Positions 52,142-60,713 of a stretch of DNA of 64,000 nt are shown piece by piece; positions within the stretch are counted from its first letter, which is position 1; each line of letters begins with the position of its first letter. The stretch lies in assembly GCF_001307155.1 (NCBI RefSeq), contig NZ_CP012830.1, positions 2,556,501-2,620,500 on the forward strand. Reading direction: 5' to 3'. The notes under the pieces are model-generated. The model was not told the origin of the DNA and did no database searches. It saw only the letters and a program-made list of their open reading frames with translations. The DNA is from Pseudomonas fluorescens (lineage in GTDB: Bacteria > Pseudomonadota > Gammaproteobacteria > Pseudomonadales > Pseudomonadaceae). Position numbers and translations under genes: made by a program.

Positions 52142-54490
52142 TCAGGCAGACTTCGCCATGATCAACCCGGTTTCGCTTGCTGCTTCCAAACGGATCGCCA
52201 CGAACTTGGAGGTCGGTGTGTGGCTACCATCACCGATGCTTTCCAGCGGCACCAACGGGTTCACTTCCGGGTAGTAGGCGGCGGCTTGTCCGGCGGGAAT
52301 ATCGAACGCCAGCAAGGTGAAGCCTTTGACGCGGCGCTCACGGCCGTCATCCCAGATCGATACGATATCGGCTTTCTGCCCCGGTTTGAAACCCAGGCGG
52401 ATGATGTCGGCTTCGTTGACGAACAGCACGTCACGCTGGCCTTTGACCCCACGATAACGGTCGTCGAGACCGTAAATGGTGGTGTTGTACTGATCGTGAG
52501 AGCGCATTGATTGCATGATCAGGTCTGGTAACTGCCCGGTGGCGCGGGTGCGCTCGTGCACCAGATCAGCTGGCAGGATGTTCGGGCGGAAATTGGCGCG
52601 GCCCGACGGCGTGTGCCAGCGCCGGGCACGTGCGCTGTTGCCGAGATAAAAGCCGCCCGGGTTCTCGATTTTCTGGTTGAAGTCCTTGAAGCCCGGAATA
52701 GTGTCGGCAATCAGTTCGCGGATACGGCGGTAATCGGCCACCAGCCAATTCCAGTCGACAGGCGTGGTGCCCAAGGTTGCGGCAGCGATGCCGGCGATGA
52801 TCGACGGCTCCGAGCGCATCTGTTTCGACAACGGCTGCAGTTGGCCGTTGGAGGCGTGAACCATGCTGAACGAATCTTCAACGGTCACCGCTTGCGCCCC
52901 TTCGGTTTGCAAGTCGATGTCGGTGCGCCCCAGGCACGGCAGGATCAGCGCCTCTTTACCGTGCGCCAGATGGCTGCGGTTGAGCTTGGTGCTGATTTGC
53001 ACTGTGAGGTCGCAATTGCTCAGGGCCTGGAAGGTCCGTGGGCTGTCCGGCGTGGCTTGGGCAAAGTTGCCGCCCAGACCGATGAAGACTTTCGAGCGAC
53101 CGTCGAGCATCGCGTGGATGGCCTCGACCACGTTGTGACCGTTTTCACGCGGCACCTTGAACTGGAAGCGGCGCTCCAGTGCATCGAGGAAAAACGCCGG
53201 TGGGCGTTCGTTGATGCCCATGGTCCGGTCGCCTTGCACGTTGCTGTGCCCACGCACCGGGCACAGGCCCGCGCCCGGCCGACCGATATTGCCGCGCAGC
53301 AGCATCAGGTTGGCGATTTCCTGGATGGTCGGTACCGAGTGCCGGTGCTGGGTAATGCCCATGGCCCAACACATGATCACGTTCTTGCCTTTGGCGTACA
53401 TGCGCGCCGCTTGCTCGATCTCCTCCAGAGTCAGCCCGGACTGCTCGACGATCTGCTCCCATGAGGTGTCGTCGATCTCGCCCAGGTAGTCGAGCACGCT
53501 GACGGTGTGTTCGTTGAGGAAGTCGTGGTCGAACACCGATGGCGCGTCGGTTTGCTGCGCCTCACGTTCCCATTGCAGCAGGAACTTGGCCATGCCGCGC
53601 AGCAGCGCCATGTCGCCGCCCAACGCTGGGCGGAAGTACGCGGTGTTGGTCGGCTTGTCACCGTTGGTGAGCATTTCGATCGGGTGCTGTGGGTGCTGGA
53701 AACGCTCCAGGCCACGCTCTTTGAGCGGGTTGATGCACACCACCTGGGCACCGCGCTTCACCGCTTCGCGCAGAGGTTCGAGCATCCGTGGATGGTTGGT
53801 GCCGGGGTTCTGGCCCCAGACGAAAATCGCGTCCGCGTGTTCGAAGTCGTCGAAGGTCACGCTGCCTTTGCCGACACCGACACTCTGCGCCATGGCCACA
53901 CCGCTGGCCTCGTGGCACATGTTCGAGCAGTCAGGGAAGTTGTTGGTGCCGAAAGCGCGGACGAACAGCTGATAGAGATACGCCGCTTCGTTGCTGGCGC
54001 GGCCCGACGTGTAGAACTCGGCCTGATTCGGACTCGGCAGGTTCTGCAGGTGTTTACCGATCAGCGCGAAGGCGGCTTCCCAGCTGATGGGAGTGTAGCG
54101 GTCGGTTTCGGCGTTGTAGCTCATCGGCTCGGTCAACCGGCCCTGGTATTCGAGCCAGTAGTCACTTTGTTCCAGCAGCGAGCTGACGCTGTGCTTGGCG
54201 AAGAACGCGGCATCGACCCGGCGCTTGGTGGCTTCCCAGTTGACCGCCTTGGCGCCGTTCTCGCAGAACATCACCATGCCCTTTTCCGGAGAGTCGCCCC
54301 AGGCACAACCGGGGCAGTCGAAGCCGCCGTTCTGGTTGGTCTTGAGCATTATGCGGAGGTTTTTCAGCGCGTTATCACTGGTCAACCAGGCCTGGGCGAC
54401 GCTGATCAGCGCGCCCCAGCCACCGGCTGGGCCTTTGTAGGGTTTGTAGCGGGGGACGGGTTTCTGGTCGGCTTGACGATGTTGACTCAC
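52142..54490 (-). CDS. FdhF/YdeP-family molybdopterin oxidoreductase
   Basis: 782 aa from the GTG at 54490, whose GTGA overlaps the fdhD stop. It resembles formate dehydrogenase H and YdeP. N-terminal Fe-S cysteines include Cys59, Cys62 and Cys76 (CPGCAWG, MVMFCENG). Molybdopterin-domain landmarks: FYTSGRASNEAAYLYQLFVR, DCSNMCHEASG, IFVWGQNPGTNHPRMLEPL, CWAMGITQHRHSVPTIQEI and the C-terminal MRSHDQYNTTIYGLDDRYRG. No quinone or cytochrome partner gene is adjacent. In E. coli YdeP is linked to acid resistance; the substrate here is unknown. Confidence 0.9.
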   Translation of the reverse strand: MSQHRQADQKPVPRYKPYKGPAGGWGALISVAQAWLTSDNALKNLRIMLKTNQNGGFDCPGCAWGDSPEKGMVMFCENGAKAVNWEATKRRVDAAFFAKHSVSSLLEQSDYWLEYQGRLTEPMSYNAETDRYTPISWEAAFALIGKHLQNLPSPNQAEFYTSGRASNEAAYLYQLFVRAFGTNNFPDCSNMCHEASGVAMAQSVGVGKGSVTFDDFEHADAIFVWGQNPGTNHPRMLEPLREAVKRGAQVVCINPLKERGLERFQHPQHPIEMLTNGDKPTNTAYFRPALGGDMALLRGMAKFLLQWEREAQQTDAPSVFDHDFLNEHTVSVLDYLGEIDDTSWEQIVEQSGLTLEEIEQAARMYAKGKNVIMCWAMGITQHRHSVPTIQEIANLMLLRGNIGRPGAGLCPVRGHSNVQGDRTMGINERPPAFFLDALERRFQFKVPRENGHNVVEAIHAMLDGRSKVFIGLGGNFAQATPDSPRTFQALSNCDLTVQISTKLNRSHLAHGKEALILPCLGRTDIDLQTEGAQAVTVEDSFSMVHASNGQLQPLSKQMRSEPSIIAGIAAATLGTTPVDWNWLVADYRRIRELIADTIPGFKDFNQKIENPGGFYLGNSARARRWHTPSGRANFRPNILPADLVHERTRATGQLPDLIMQSMRSHDQYNTTIYGLDDRYRGVKGQRDVLFVNEADIIRLGFKPGQKADIVSIWDDGRERRVKGFTLLAFDIPAGQAAAYYPEVNPLVPLESIGDGSHTPTSKFVAIRLEAASETGLIMAKSA

Positions 54491-55326
54491 GCTTGGTTCT
54501 CCGTCGCAGGGCTGTAGACCCGCGGCGCACTTTTTTGCGGCAGGTGGATAAGATTGAGGTTGTGCCGGCGTGCCCATTGCACGGCCAGGCCGGTGGGCGA
54601 CGACAGGCTGACCAGTGTCTGGATGCCGGCGCGCAGCACTTTCTGGATCAGTTCGAGGCTGCAACGGCTGGTGACTATCACCAGTCCACCTGCCATCGGG
54701 ATGTTCTGGCGGATCAGCGCGCCAATCAGCTTGTCGAGCGCGTTGTGCCGGCCGATGTCTTCACGGCCCAGCAGCAACTCGCCCTGGTTGTTCATGAACA
54801 CAGCGGCGTGGACTGCGCCGCTGTATTGGCCCAATGGCTGGAATTCACCGATGCGCTGGCGCAGGCCTTCAAGCCATTGTGCGGGCGGTAAGGGGGCACC
54901 GGGCAATACGTTGAGTTGCGGCAAGGCTTGCTCTACCGCTTCGACGCCACAGAGTCCACAACCGCTGGTACCGGCCAGTTGCCGACGTTGCTGCTTGAGG
55001 TTCCAGAACGCGCGGCTGGAAATACTGACCTGCGCGTACTGCGCCGAACCGGACCCGCTGAGTTGCAGGTCATAGAGGTCGGACACGTCACTGATGATCC
55101 CGCTGCCCAGGCTGAAACCGACGATGAAGTCTTCCAGGTCACTCGGTGTCACCAGCATCACCGCCTGGCTGATGCCGTTGTAGGCGATTGCCAACGCCAC
55201 TTCCTCAGCGAGCGCGGTGCTGGCTGATTCGCTATGGTCGAGGTTGCAATACTGATAGTTCTGACTGGCGGCTGGCGTGGGCATTTCGACGGCGGGCGCC
55301 CCGCAAACCGGACGCTTGGCTTTCAT
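54487..55326 (-). CDS. fdhD: FdhD sulfurtransferase / formate dehydrogenase accessory protein
   Basis: 279 aa. FdhD passes sulfur from the cysteine desulfurase IscS to the molybdenum cofactor of formate dehydrogenases. The essential pair is Cys123 and Cys126 in GCGLCG. Also seen: PSDLEDFIVGFSLGSGIIS, GREDIGRHNALDKLIG and VIVTSRCSLELIQKV. Overlap with the YdeP-type gene supports a dedicated maturation role for that enzyme. Confidence 0.93.
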   Translation of the reverse strand: MKAKRPVCGAPAVEMPTPAASQNYQYCNLDHSESASTALAEEVALAIAYNGISQAVMLVTPSDLEDFIVGFSLGSGIISDVSDLYDLQLSGSGSAQYAQVSISSRAFWNLKQQRRQLAGTSGCGLCGVEAVEQALPQLNVLPGAPLPPAQWLEGLRQRIGEFQPLGQYSGAVHAAVFMNNQGELLLGREDIGRHNALDKLIGALIRQNIPMAGGLVIVTSRCSLELIQKVLRAGIQTLVSLSSPTGLAVQWARRHNLNLIHLPQKSAPRVYSPATENQA

Positions 55327-55420
55327 GGGGCAATACCGGCGGTTTATCCAGCCTTAAGCCTAGGCGCGTCAATGTGTCACGTCTAATCGCTATTACTGAT
55401 CTACCGATAGATGGCGTCGA

Positions 55421-56308
55421 TCAAGAGCTCGTAAGTGATTTCTGATAGTGCGCGAAACACGCTTCAGCCAATGCCGAGCGCGGTGTACCGCGGCGCATGA
55501 TCAGCCCCAGCCGGCCAAGGGTTTGCGCATTTTCAATCGGTTGCAGGCGCAAATGCTCGGTCAGTGTTTCGAGCCCACCTTCCAGTGGCATCACTGCGCA
55601 ACACAGGCCACCGTGCACAGCTTGCAACAATTGATGGACCGCGTCGGTCTGTAACAACGGCTGCGGGCTGAGACCACGGCTGTGGAAGTTGTGGTCGATG
55701 GACTGGCGAAAGTGCATGCCGCTGGTGAGCATGCCCAAGGGCAGCTCGATCAGAGCCTCCCAGCTCAAGGGCTTTTCACCGAAGCTGAAAAAGCGCTGGT
55801 CGTAGAGCAGGCCCATGCGGGTTTCGCTGAAGGCCAATGAATCGAAGCGCTCGCTGTCGAGGCGCTCGAGATAGGACACGCCGAGGTCCAGGCGATTGTT
55901 CGCCAAGTGTTCGAGGATTTGCTCCGAGCTCAAGGCCGAGAGTTCGAAACGCAGGTTCGGGTGTTCGGCATGCAGTTGCTGCATCAGCGGCAGCGGATCA
56001 AAACTCGACAGTGGCACCACGCCCAGACGCAAGGTGCCGACCAGGTTGCCGCGACAGGCTGCGGCCTCGGCCTGCAAGCCGTCACAGGCGGCCAGTACGG
56101 TGCGCGCCCAGGCCAGCACCCGCTCGCCCGGCGCGGTGAAACCTTCGAAGCGCTGGCCACGATTGACCAACGGCAGATCGAGTTCTTCTTCAAGGCTGCG
56201 CAAGCGCATCGACAGGGTGGGCTGGGTGATGTGGCAGCGCGCTGCGGCTTGGCCGAAGTGTCGGGTTTCGTCGAGGGCGATGAGGAATTTCAGCTGTTTG
56301 ATGTCCAT
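55421..56308 (-). CDS. LysR-family transcriptional regulator
   Basis: 295 aa. The winged helix-turn-helix is at the N-terminus (HFGQAAARCHITQPTLSMRLRSLEEELDLPLVNR). The substrate-binding domain (~90-290) includes LRLGVVPLSSFDPLPLMQQLH and LGLIMRRGTPRSALAEACFAHYQ. It is related to OxyR-like regulators but lacks the OxyR pattern of paired cysteines; the one CC is in GGLCCAVMP. It is just upstream of fdhD on the same strand (94 base gap), so it probably controls the molybdoenzyme pair. Confidence 0.9.
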   Translation of the reverse strand: MDIKQLKFLIALDETRHFGQAAARCHITQPTLSMRLRSLEEELDLPLVNRGQRFEGFTAPGERVLAWARTVLAACDGLQAEAAACRGNLVGTLRLGVVPLSSFDPLPLMQQLHAEHPNLRFELSALSSEQILEHLANNRLDLGVSYLERLDSERFDSLAFSETRMGLLYDQRFFSFGEKPLSWEALIELPLGMLTSGMHFRQSIDHNFHSRGLSPQPLLQTDAVHQLLQAVHGGLCCAVMPLEGGLETLTEHLRLQPIENAQTLGRLGLIMRRGTPRSALAEACFAHYQKSLTSS

Positions 56309-56406
56309 CGTCGCTCCGTGGCGCAGGCAAAAGGCGCGATTCTAGCGCTTGTGCCGAAGTTGAGTCATTGGTCGGGCACTGTGGATTTCTAGGCCGTGTG
56401 ATGGCC

Positions 56407-56488
56407 ATCGCGAGCAAGCTTTGCTCCTACAGACGATTGCGCGATCACACGATCACACGGTCCGTAGGAGCAAGGCTTGCCCGCGATG
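56407..56488. repeat. REP pair, GCGAGCAAGC family
   Basis: ATCGCGAGCAAGCTTTGCTC and GAGCAAGGCTTGCCCGCGAT face each other, as at 152-240. It lies between the LysR start side (56308) and the yrfG stop (56503). A spacer with ATCACACGATCACACG direct repeats is enclosed. Confidence 0.85.
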
Positions 56489-56502
56489 CAGGCGACTCGA
56501 TC

Positions 56503-57165
56503 TCAGAGGCCTGCAATGAGATCCCGATAATCCCCGACGGCTGCAAATTCCGCAGTGTCTTTCGGTTCTTTTCGGCTGTCCGGCTGGCTCACGGCCAACA
56601 GATGCGCCACGCCAAAATCCCGGGCACTGCGCAGGATCGGCAACGTATCGTCGATAAACAGGCTGCGGTGTGGGTCGAAGTCGATGTCTGCGTGCAAGGC
56701 GTCCCAGAATTGCGGGTTTTCCTTGGCGAAACCGTAATCGTGGGAGCTGATCAACCGCTCGAAGTAGGGCGCCAGTTCGACCTTTTCCAGCTTCAGCGAC
56801 AACGAGTCACGGTGCGCGTTGGTGATCAGGATCACGCGCTTTCCGGCCTGCTTGATCGCTGCCAGAAAGGTATCGGCGTCCGGTCGCAATGCGATCAGAT
56901 GGGCGGTCTCGAGTTTCAACTCGCGCACCGGCAGCTTCAGCTCAGCGCTCCAGAAGTCCAGGCAATACCACTGCAACTGACCGGCGTTGCGCTCGAACAA
57001 CGGCTGCAATTCCAGCTCGGCCATGGCCCGACTGACACCATGCAGCTCGGCATAACGCTTGGGCAGGTGTTCCATCCAGAAATGGTTGTCGTAGTGCAGG
57101 TCCAGCAGCGTGCCGTCCATATCCAGCAGAACGGTATCAATGTCGCGCCAGGGCAGTGATGGCAT
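56503..57165 (-). CDS. yrfG: GMP/IMP 5'-nucleotidase (HAD family)
   Basis: 220 aa from the ATG at 57165 (MPSLPWRDIDTV). HAD motifs: I DMDGTLLDLH with nucleophile Asp, II ITNAH, III Lys in FAKENPQFWDAL and IV FIDDTLPIL. The FWMEHLPKRYAELHG cap is typical of YrfG. Divergent from nudE across an 88 base gap; in gamma-proteobacteria yrfG and nudE are frequent neighbours, both in nucleotide clean-up. Confidence 0.92.
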   Translation of the reverse strand: MPSLPWRDIDTVLLDMDGTLLDLHYDNHFWMEHLPKRYAELHGVSRAMAELELQPLFERNAGQLQWYCLDFWSAELKLPVRELKLETAHLIALRPDADTFLAAIKQAGKRVILITNAHRDSLSLKLEKVELAPYFERLISSHDYGFAKENPQFWDALHADIDFDPHRSLFIDDTLPILRSARDFGVAHLLAVSQPDSRKEPKDTAEFAAVGDYRDLIAGL

Positions 57166-57253
57166 TGAAAACTTCTCCAGCGGTAAAAAGATATCCGACA
57201 TAAACAATCAAGAAAGCCGCGTTATAGTACCGCGTTCACGCCAAGGAGCCGCC

Positions 57254-57820
57254 ATGCGCCAGAAACCCGAAGTATTAGCCCGCGAGATCGTCGCCACCAC
57301 CCGCTTGTTCTGCGTTGAAGAGGTGCAGTTGCGCTTTTCCAATGGCGTCGAGCGCACCTATGAGCGATTGGTCGGCAAGGGCGCGGGGTATGGCGCAGTA
57401 ATGATCGTGGCGATGCTCGATTCCGACCACGCGGTGCTGGTTGAAGAATACTGCGGCGGAACCGATGCCTATGAACTGTCGTTGCCCAAGGGCTTGATCG
57501 AACCTGGCGAGGATGTGTTGGCAGCGGCCGAGCGTGAGCTCAAGGAAGAGGCCGGTTTTGGCGCCCGGCAACTGGAGCATCTGACCGAGCTGTCGCTGTC
57601 GCCCGGTTATATGAGCCAGAAAATTCAGGTGGTGTTGGCGACTGATTTGTACGAAGAAAGCCTTGAAGGCGATGAGCCAGAGCCGATGCGTGTGGACCGG
57701 GTCAATCTGCGAGAGCTCGCGGCGCTGGCGCAGAACCCGCAGTTCACCGAAGGCCGCGCCTTGGCGGCGTTGTACCTGGCCCGTGATTTATTGACCCAGC
57801 GTGGAGTGTTTCAACCGTGA
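57254..57820 (+). CDS. nudE: ADP compounds hydrolase NudE
   Basis: 188 aa Nudix hydrolase acting on ADP-ribose, NADH and diadenosine polyphosphates. The ATG at 57254 follows AAGGAG by 6 bases. The Nudix box is GLIEPGEDVLAAAERELKEE followed by AGF, matching G-x5-E-x7-R-E-U-x-E-E-x-G-U in full. Its stop overlaps the cysQ start by 4 bases (GTGA). Confidence 0.94.
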   Translation: MRQKPEVLAREIVATTRLFCVEEVQLRFSNGVERTYERLVGKGAGYGAVMIVAMLDSDHAVLVEEYCGGTDAYELSLPKGLIEPGEDVLAAAERELKEEAGFGARQLEHLTELSLSPGYMSQKIQVVLATDLYEESLEGDEPEPMRVDRVNLRELAALAQNPQFTEGRALAALYLARDLLTQRGVFQP

Positions 57821-58653
57821 GTGATTTCCCCCAGGTTCATCCTTTGCTGGCCCCCGTGGTCGAGTTGGCGTTGAAGGCCGGCGAGGTCATCCTGCCGTTC
57901 TGGCGCACAGGCACGGACGTGACCACCAAGGCTGACGATTCTCCGGTCACCGCCGCTGATCTCGCCGCTCATCATCTGATTCTGGTCGGGCTGACAGCAC
58001 TTGATCCGAGCATCCCGGTGCTCTCGGAAGAAGACGCCGACATTGCGCAATCGGTGCGCGCCGGTTGGCAGCGCTGGTGGCTGGTCGACCCGTTGGATGG
58101 CACCAAGGAGTTCATTTCCGGCAGTGAAGAATTCACCGTCAACATCGCGCTGATCGAACAGGGACGTGTGGTGTTTGGCGTAGTGTCGATGCCGACCAAT
58201 GGCCGCTGCTACTTCGGTGGCGCCGGACTTGGGGCCTGGCGTGCCGACAAGGATGCTGCGCCGCTGCCGATTCAGGTCCGTGACGTACTGCCTGCTGGCG
58301 AAGCGTTCACCGTGGTCGCCAGTCGTCGACATTCAAGCCCTGAGCAGGAGCGCTTGCTCGCTGGCTTGAGTGCCAGTCTGGGTGAGCTGCAACTGGCCAA
58401 TATCGGCAGTTCGCTGAAGTTTTGCCTGCTGGCCGAAGGCGCGGCGGATTGTTACCCGCGTTTGGCACCAACCTCCCAGTGGGATACGGCTGCCGCACAA
58501 GGCGTGCTCGAAGGTGCGGGTGGCGAGGTGCTGGAGTTGAGCGGTGAGCCGTTCAGCTATCCGGCGCGAGAGTCGTTGCGCAATGCGTTTTTCCTGGCGC
58601 TGCCGGCCAAAGCCGCGTGGCGCGAGAAGCTGCTGGAACTGGCTCGCTCCTGA
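57817..58653 (+). CDS. cysQ: 3'(2'),5'-bisphosphate nucleotidase CysQ
   Basis: 278 aa, GTG start. It removes PAP, the by-product of sulfate assimilation, giving AMP. Inositol-monophosphatase-type motifs are VLSEEDAD, VDPLDGTKEFISG and near the C-terminus SQWDTAAAQGVLEGAGG, which hold the metal-binding acids. It fits functionally with the organosulfur genes earlier in the window, but is part of a core nudE-cysQ operon. Confidence 0.94.
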   Translation: MSDFPQVHPLLAPVVELALKAGEVILPFWRTGTDVTTKADDSPVTAADLAAHHLILVGLTALDPSIPVLSEEDADIAQSVRAGWQRWWLVDPLDGTKEFISGSEEFTVNIALIEQGRVVFGVVSMPTNGRCYFGGAGLGAWRADKDAAPLPIQVRDVLPAGEAFTVVASRRHSSPEQERLLAGLSASLGELQLANIGSSLKFCLLAEGAADCYPRLAPTSQWDTAAAQGVLEGAGGEVLELSGEPFSYPARESLRNAFFLALPAKAAWREKLLELARS

Positions 58654-58666
58654 GCACACCGCAGCC

Positions 58667-58800
58667 TTGTGGCGAGGGAGCTTGCTCCCGCTGGGTCGCG
58701 AAGCGACCCTAATATCAGCCACCGAGAGTATTCAGATGGAACGCGATTACCGGATTACGACCGCTTCGCGGCCGAGCGGGAGCAAGCTCCCTCGCCACAG
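58667..58800. repeat. REP pair (BIME) after cysQ
   Basis: TTGTGGCGAGGGAGCTTGCT and AGCAAGCTCCCTCGCCACAG flank ~90 bases. It lies between convergent genes ending at 58653 and 58804 and fills that gap completely. Confidence 0.9.
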
Positions 58801-58803
58801 GGT

Positions 58804-59259
58804 TTATCGATGCAGCACATACTGCCCGGTAAACGTCACCGCATCCTCATCGCTATCGACGTTGACGACCCGTGTATGCAACGCCAACCGTGCCCGGCCG
58901 TAGCGTTGGTACATCGCCAAAAACTTCCTCCACACCGCCGCACTTGGCGCCATGCAAATGGCAATGGCATCGCCAGTGACCGGCAGCGGATAGCTGATCT
59001 GACCTTCCTGAATCACGATGTGCCCGCCCTCGACGCCTTCTTCGCGCAGGCGCAAATGCAGCCAGCCCCAACCCGCCAACACCGCGCCACAGTACAAACT
59101 ACCGCCAAACATGGTGCTCTTGTGATTGACGTTGGCCGCCAGCGGCAAGTGCAGGCGTAATTGCCGGTCGTGCCAGTCGAGTACCTTGAGGCCCATATCC
59201 CGTGTGAGGGGAATGTCGCGATGGAGGACGGATTCCAGGTGACGGCTGTCGCGGTTCAT
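58804..59259 (-). CDS. YiiD C-terminal-type hotdog thioesterase
   Basis: 151 aa. The sequence NVNHKSTMFGGSLYCGAVLAGWGWLHL is the hallmark of the YiiD C-terminal domain (thioesterase-like, PF09500 type). The protein lacks the GNAT acetyltransferase half found in E. coli YiiD. Substrate unknown. Convergent with cysQ, 50 bases downstream of the dctD stop on the same strand. Confidence 0.85.
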   Translation of the reverse strand: MNRDSRHLESVLHRDIPLTRDMGLKVLDWHDRQLRLHLPLAANVNHKSTMFGGSLYCGAVLAGWGWLHLRLREEGVEGGHIVIQEGQISYPLPVTGDAIAICMAPSAAVWRKFLAMYQRYGRARLALHTRVVNVDSDEDAVTFTGQYVLHR

Positions 59260-59309
59260 GCACGGGCCTCGCAGTGTGGGACGCTTGGGTGAAGGTTAGT
59301 CGGCATGGC

Positions 59310-60713
59310 TCAATCGAGCTCGTCGGCATTGCTGTTGGTGCCAGCGCCATCGGCGAAGTTCAAGCCGTGTTTGCGCAGTTTGTCATGCAGGGTTTTGCGT
59401 GGAATACCCAGCGCTTCGGCGACACTGCGCAGTGAGCTGTGAGTGCGCGCCAGTTCGGCGGCGATCAGGTTCTTTTCAAAGCTTTCCACCTGCTCGCTCA
59501 GATTTCCGCCGAGCACTGTACTGTGCGGCGCAGCACTGCCATCCGGAACGCTGTTGTCCAGCGCCAGTTCCAGACCCAGGGCGAATCGCTCGGCGGCGTT
59601 TTGCAGTTCGCGGACGTTGCCGGGCCAGGAATGGCGCAACAGCAGGGCTCGTTGTCCGGGTTGCAGTTCGTGGGGTGGCAAGCCATGGCGCTCGCTGGCT
59701 TCGTTGGCGAAATGCTGGAACAGCATCAGCGCGTCTTCGCCCCGTTCGCGCAGCGGTGGAATGCGCAGTGGTGCGACGTTCAGGCGGTAGTACAAGTCCG
59801 CGCGAAAACGCCCTTGATCGGCCGATTGGCGCAGGTCTTCCTTGGTCGCGGCGATGATCCGGATGTCCAGCGGGATCAGCTGATTGCCCCCCAAACGCTC
59901 GACCACCCGCTCTTGCAGCAGGCGCAGCAATTTCACCTGCACATCCAGGCTCATGCTTTCGATTTCATCGAGGAACAGCGTGCCGCCGTTGGCGAATTCG
60001 AATTTGCCGATGCGGCGTTTTTGCGCGCCAGTAAAGGCGCCGGGTTCGTGGCCGAAGAGTTCGCTTTCGACCACCGATTCGGCCAGTGCTCCGGCATTGA
60101 TTGCCACAAACGGGCCATTGCGGCGATTCGACAGGTCGTGCAGGGCACGGGCCACGACTTCCTTGCCGGCACCGGTTTCACCGAGGATCAGCACGTCGGC
60201 CTTGGTCGGTGCCAATGCGCCGATCTGTTCGCGCAGGCGCAGCATCGGCGCCGATTGCCCGACCAGTCGGGTGCTCAGCTCGTTGCGATCGCTCAAGGCC
60301 AACCGCAGACTGCGGTTGTCCAGCACCAATTGCCGCAGGGCCAGGGCGCGGCGCACGCTGTCGAGCAATGCGTCACTGGCGAACGGTTTTTCGAGAAAGT
60401 CATAAGCGCCGGCACGCATCGCCTGCACCGCGAGCGGTACATCGCCGTGGCCGGTGATCAGCAACACCGGCAGTTCCGGGTCCTGGGCGTGCAATTCATT
60501 CAACAGTTCGAGACCGTCCATGCCCGGCATGCGAATGTCACTGACCACCACGCCCGGCCAGTCGCGCTCAAGGCGCGAAGCGAGGCCCTTGGCTTCGGCC
60601 AACGGGAGGATTTTCAGACCGGCGAGATCCAGCGTCTGGCTCAGGGCCTGGCGCAGATGCGGATCGTCGTCGATCAGCACCACCTGGATACGGTTGTCTA
60701 TGAGGTTACTCAT
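59310..60713 (-). CDS. dctD: C4-dicarboxylate response regulator DctD
   Basis: 467 aa sigma-54 enhancer-binding regulator. Receiver domain with Asp59 in VVVSDIRMPGMDG, AAA+ domain with GETGAGKE, intact GAFTGA in HEPGAFTGAQ, Walker B GGTLFLDEIE and arginine fingers in FRADLYYRL, and a Fis-type C-terminal helix-turn-helix (LRSVAEALGIPRKTLHDKLR). It forms with DctB a system that activates dicarboxylate transport genes, which are not in the window. A useful intact contrast to the protein at 3548. Confidence 0.94.
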   Translation of the reverse strand: MSNLIDNRIQVVLIDDDPHLRQALSQTLDLAGLKILPLAEAKGLASRLERDWPGVVVSDIRMPGMDGLELLNELHAQDPELPVLLITGHGDVPLAVQAMRAGAYDFLEKPFASDALLDSVRRALALRQLVLDNRSLRLALSDRNELSTRLVGQSAPMLRLREQIGALAPTKADVLILGETGAGKEVVARALHDLSNRRNGPFVAINAGALAESVVESELFGHEPGAFTGAQKRRIGKFEFANGGTLFLDEIESMSLDVQVKLLRLLQERVVERLGGNQLIPLDIRIIAATKEDLRQSADQGRFRADLYYRLNVAPLRIPPLRERGEDALMLFQHFANEASERHGLPPHELQPGQRALLLRHSWPGNVRELQNAAERFALGLELALDNSVPDGSAAPHSTVLGGNLSEQVESFEKNLIAAELARTHSSLRSVAEALGIPRKTLHDKLRKHGLNFADGAGTNSNADELD

